A stretch of 31,085 nt of DNA, from NCBI GenBank assembly GCA_003518365.1, contig DOYU01000016.1, forward strand, positions 35,664 through 66,748, in the 5' to 3' direction. The notes below the pieces were generated by a model that saw only the letters and a program-made list of their open reading frames with translations, searched no databases and was not told the origin of the DNA. The DNA is from Candidatus Magasanikiibacteriota bacterium (lineage in GTDB: Bacteria; Patescibacteriota; Patescibacteriia; Magasanikbacterales; UBA922). A program made the position numbers and the translations under genes. Positions 29,586 to 31,085 of the stretch are shown piece by piece; the stretch's first letter is position 1, and every line of letters begins with the position of its first letter.

Positions 29586-30128
29586 ATGCCGGATGAAAAA
29601 ATAACAATCAGGGATCTTCGCAAAGGTGACTGGTATTGGATCAGCAAGGTACTTCTTGACGAATACGGAAGCACGATAGGTCCAATCGGCATCGCTATTT
29701 ATAACTGCCTGGCAGAGCATGCGAACCAGGAGGGTTTTTGTTTTCCATCTCATCAGACCATTGCCGACAAGATCGGCGCAAGTATCTCGAGCGTGCAGAG
29801 AGGCATCCGGCAACTTATAAAACTGAACCTCATTCGCAAAGGCCGACAACGCTATCACAACCTCTACTACCTGCTGAAACTAGATAGGTCACACAGACCT
29901 ACCTCAAATAAGACCGGTCAGTCAGACCTGCACATCGGTCACACAGACCGGTCAGATCAGTCAGCCGGAACTACTAACAAGAATAAAGAAAAAGATTTAA
30001 ATAAAAATAATTACGCTCGTAGTCAAAAAACTGGGGATAACTTGGAGGAAATGAAAAGAGCACTGGCCGACAAGATGTCCATGAATACCGGCAGGAAGCA
30101 TTTAAGAACGGCAACGGAGGAACCTTGA
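29586..30128 (+). CDS. HTH_36-type winged-helix protein, possible replication initiator or regulator
   Basis: 180 residues from MPDEKITIRDLRKGDWYWISK; the preceding in-frame residues look non-coding. Residues 20-100 are a winged-helix domain of the HTH_36/RepA-N-like type: GPIGIAIYNCLAEHANQEGFCFPSHQTIADKIGASISSVQRGIRQLIKLNLIRKGRQRYHNLYYLL. Such domains occur in plasmid and phage replication initiators and in transcription regulators of mobile elements. The C-terminal third is Ser/Thr/Lys/Asn-rich, with repeats of RSHRPTS/HTDRSDQ, and is probably disordered and basic. The best guess is replication or gene control of the integrated element. Confidence 0.7.
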   Translation: MPDEKITIRDLRKGDWYWISKVLLDEYGSTIGPIGIAIYNCLAEHANQEGFCFPSHQTIADKIGASISSVQRGIRQLIKLNLIRKGRQRYHNLYYLLKLDRSHRPTSNKTGQSDLHIGHTDRSDQSAGTTNKNKEKDLNKNNYARSQKTGDNLEEMKRALADKMSMNTGRKHLRTATEEP

Positions 30129-30330
30129 AAACGCAATTGATCGTTCGGAAGTCGTCGAACCCGAACCATTAATTATTTATTAACTAACCACCATGATCGA
30201 GGATTTCTGCGGCCGAGCCTGATAAGGAACTGGTGAATGCACTTCACTCTTTCCGAGCCAAGGTTCTCCGTTGCCAGAATAGAACCAACAGCTTATCAGG
30301 CTGGCATCAGAGAACCTCCGGAACAAAACT
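30129..30330. other. Non-coding stretch with an 11-bp inverted repeat
   Basis: AGCCTGATAAG (about 30214-30224) and CTTATCAGGCT (about 30292-30302) are exact complements 67 bases apart. A small GTGAA/TTCAC hairpin lies inside. No convincing gene is seen. It could be a small RNA, a site used by the HTH_36 protein next door, or chance. Confidence 0.4.
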
Positions 30331-30621
30331 ATGGAAGCAGAGGAACCAACCAATCTAGGAAACTGTCCTCACTGCACCAACATCGTCTTCAAGGACGCCG
30401 TTTTCAACTCCGAGGGCCGATTCTCTATGCGGTGTCCACATTGCAGTAAGACACTGAAAGTGATCATCAAGCAAAAGATTGAGATTACTATTCTCCCTGC
30501 TATCAATGAAATAAAGAAAAAAAGTCCCGGGGTGGTCGCAGTGATCCTCGTCCTTTACCTGCCGCCGATCTTACATCGATTGACGGAAGGGATGGACATT
30601 TTTCAGGATATTTTCGCCTGA
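30331..30621 (+). CDS. Zinc-ribbon membrane protein
   Basis: 96 residues. Two CPHC motifs (Cys12/Cys15 and Cys35/Cys38) make a zinc ribbon of the MJ0042 or double-zinc-ribbon type. A basic linker (KVIIKQKIEITILPAINEIKKKSPG) follows, then one transmembrane helix (about 67-84, VVAVILVLYLPPILHRL). The family is not named with confidence. It probably displays a nucleic-acid- or protein-binding ribbon on the cytoplasmic membrane. A terminator-like hairpin follows at 30648. Start codon context lacks a Shine-Dalgarno site, as for other genes of this element. Confidence 0.65.
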   Translation: MEAEEPTNLGNCPHCTNIVFKDAVFNSEGRFSMRCPHCSKTLKVIIKQKIEITILPAINEIKKKSPGVVAVILVLYLPPILHRLTEGMDIFQDIFA

Positions 30622-30647
30622 CTCAAACCAATAGACCCTTGAGAACG

Positions 30648-30676
30648 AAAAAGGAGCTTTTACAGCCCCTTTTTGC
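30648..30676 (+). terminator. Intrinsic terminator after the zinc-ribbon gene
   Basis: AAAAAGGAGC (30648-30657) pairs with GCCCCTTTTT (30665-30674) with one mismatch. Beyond it, 30680-30780 is G+C-rich with repeated TTTGCCCC words and no gene. Confidence 0.7.
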
Positions 30677-30792
30677 CGTTTGTTTGCCCCTGTGGCGAGC
30701 TTTGCCCCGGGGTTCACCCTTTGACCCTTTGCCCCACCGGCCGAGCCGTGTGACGATTTTTGAAAGTTTGATGTGTTTTCTACAAATACCGC

Positions 30793-31083
30793 TTACACCA
30801 AATCTTTTTTCTTCTCCTCAAATTCTTTTTTATCAATCTCGCCTTTGGCGTATCGATCCTGCAAAATTTCAAGTGCGGATTTCTCACGGTTGTGAGTGTC
30901 GCGAGATTGACTTGTGAGCCATTTGATAAGGGCGACAATGCCTGCGATTATCAATACCCACCAGAGAATCATAAATATCCAACCGAAGCCACCAAAAGGC
31001 CCAAATCCAAAGTTCATCATATTGTTGTCTGTTAAATTATTACTGCCAAAGGGAGACGACCACCCTCCCCACATCATATTCAT
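30793..31083 (-). CDS. SHOCT-domain membrane protein (possibly incomplete at its 5' end)
   Basis: 96 residues as seen, beginning MNMMWGGWSSPFGSNNL; earlier starts could lie outside the window. A Gly/Phe/Met-rich N-terminus is followed by one transmembrane helix (about 34-54, GWIFMILWWVLIIAGIVALIKWL) and a C-terminal SHOCT domain (SALEILQDRYAKGEIDKKEFEEKKKDL). SHOCT domains are short helical oligomerisation or protein-binding tails that are very common in CPR and phage-related proteins. The function is unknown. It converges with the zinc-ribbon gene and may belong to the integrated element or to host DNA beyond it. Confidence 0.8.
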   Translation of the reverse strand: MNMMWGGWSSPFGSNNLTDNNMMNFGFGPFGGFGWIFMILWWVLIIAGIVALIKWLTSQSRDTHNREKSALEILQDRYAKGEIDKKEFEEKKKDLV

Positions 31084-31085
31084 CA

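Larger units (their letters stand above)
26333..31085. mobile_element. Integrated mobile element at the tRNA-Ser 3' end (one end seen, runs off the window)
   Basis: Everything after the tRNA CCA differs from the host side: higher G+C, a large serine recombinase facing the tRNA, a divergent repressor/Cro switch, an HTH_36 replication/transcription-type protein and small orphan genes. The far attachment site, expected as a copy of the tRNA 3' end (CCTGTCCTCTCCGCCA), is not in the window, so the length is unknown and at least 4.7 kb. No capsid, terminase or conjugation gene is seen, so phage, plasmid-like or other integrative element cannot be separated. Confidence 0.75.

Noticed and set aside
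30639..30917. Plus-strand frame of 92 codons after the zinc-ribbon gene
   Set aside because: It begins in a terminator and overlaps the SHOCT gene antisense; composition is not protein-like.
1..31085. CRISPR array, rRNA genes or further tRNAs
   Set aside because: No regularly spaced direct repeats, rRNA-like stretches or other cloverleaf with CCA were found on reading both strands by eye.

Overview
The window looks like a chromosomal segment of a Patescibacteria/CPR bacterium, most likely of the Parcubacteria branch. This is inferred from gene content, not from a marker tree. The clues are a GWxNF-repeat surface protein, a bacterial SWIB protein, a TraG/VirD4-like ATPase with a small partner gene, a DUF5661 protein, a minimal type IV pilus set, a divergent Lgt and many small lineage-restricted genes. 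TGA is used as a stop (for example cysS and the LOG gene), so this is the standard bacterial code and not the recoded Gracilibacteria/Absconditabacteria code. Promoters repeatedly look like an extended -10, TGnTATACT, and many genes lack a clear Shine-Dalgarno site.

Layout. 1-1611: end of an LCP (LytR-type) protein and a secreted GWxNF-repeat protein. 1677-3332 (-): dnaX. 3578-3850: SWIB protein. 4017-4396 (-): a small gene broken by a 26-bp tandem duplication. 4612-8943 (-): a CPR-type conserved protein, then a two-gene unit with the TraG/VirD4-like ATPase. 9152-9760: an orphan gene with its own promoter and terminator. 9854-11823 (-): cysS, a DUF5661 gene and a small membrane protein. 12060-15802: pilM, a CheY-like receiver, a type IV pilin, prepilin peptidase and a HAD hydrolase. 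15888-17930: ligA. 18040-18384: another orphan gene. 18456-19887 (-): three small genes separated by large palindromes, some resembling integron attC sites. 20165-26227: gatC, gatA, a tandem LOG-domain protein, lgt, a U32 protein and a ferredoxin, almost all closely packed. 26243-26332: tRNA-Ser(GGA).

Two mobile insertions stand out. The first, at 22062-22546, is a 485-bp element with 32-bp terminal inverted repeats (31/32 identical) and a flanking TATG direct repeat; it carries one GxxExxY-family gene. Removing the element and one TATG joins gatA to a new end that overlaps the next start codon, so the insertion rewrote the GatA C-terminus and split a coupled operon. The second begins at the 3' end of tRNA-Ser and runs out of the window. 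It carries a large serine recombinase whose reading frame continues antisense through the tRNA into the ferredoxin gene. It also carries a divergent cI/cro-like switch with two palindromic operators, an HTH_36 protein, a zinc-ribbon membrane protein and a SHOCT protein.

The intergenic DNA is rich in dispersed hairpin repeats. These include a shared stem family at about 3400 and 14333, C-rich/G-rich hairpins at about 5647 and 15859 (the latter containing the ligA ribosome-binding site), and a composite repeat between gatC and gatA.
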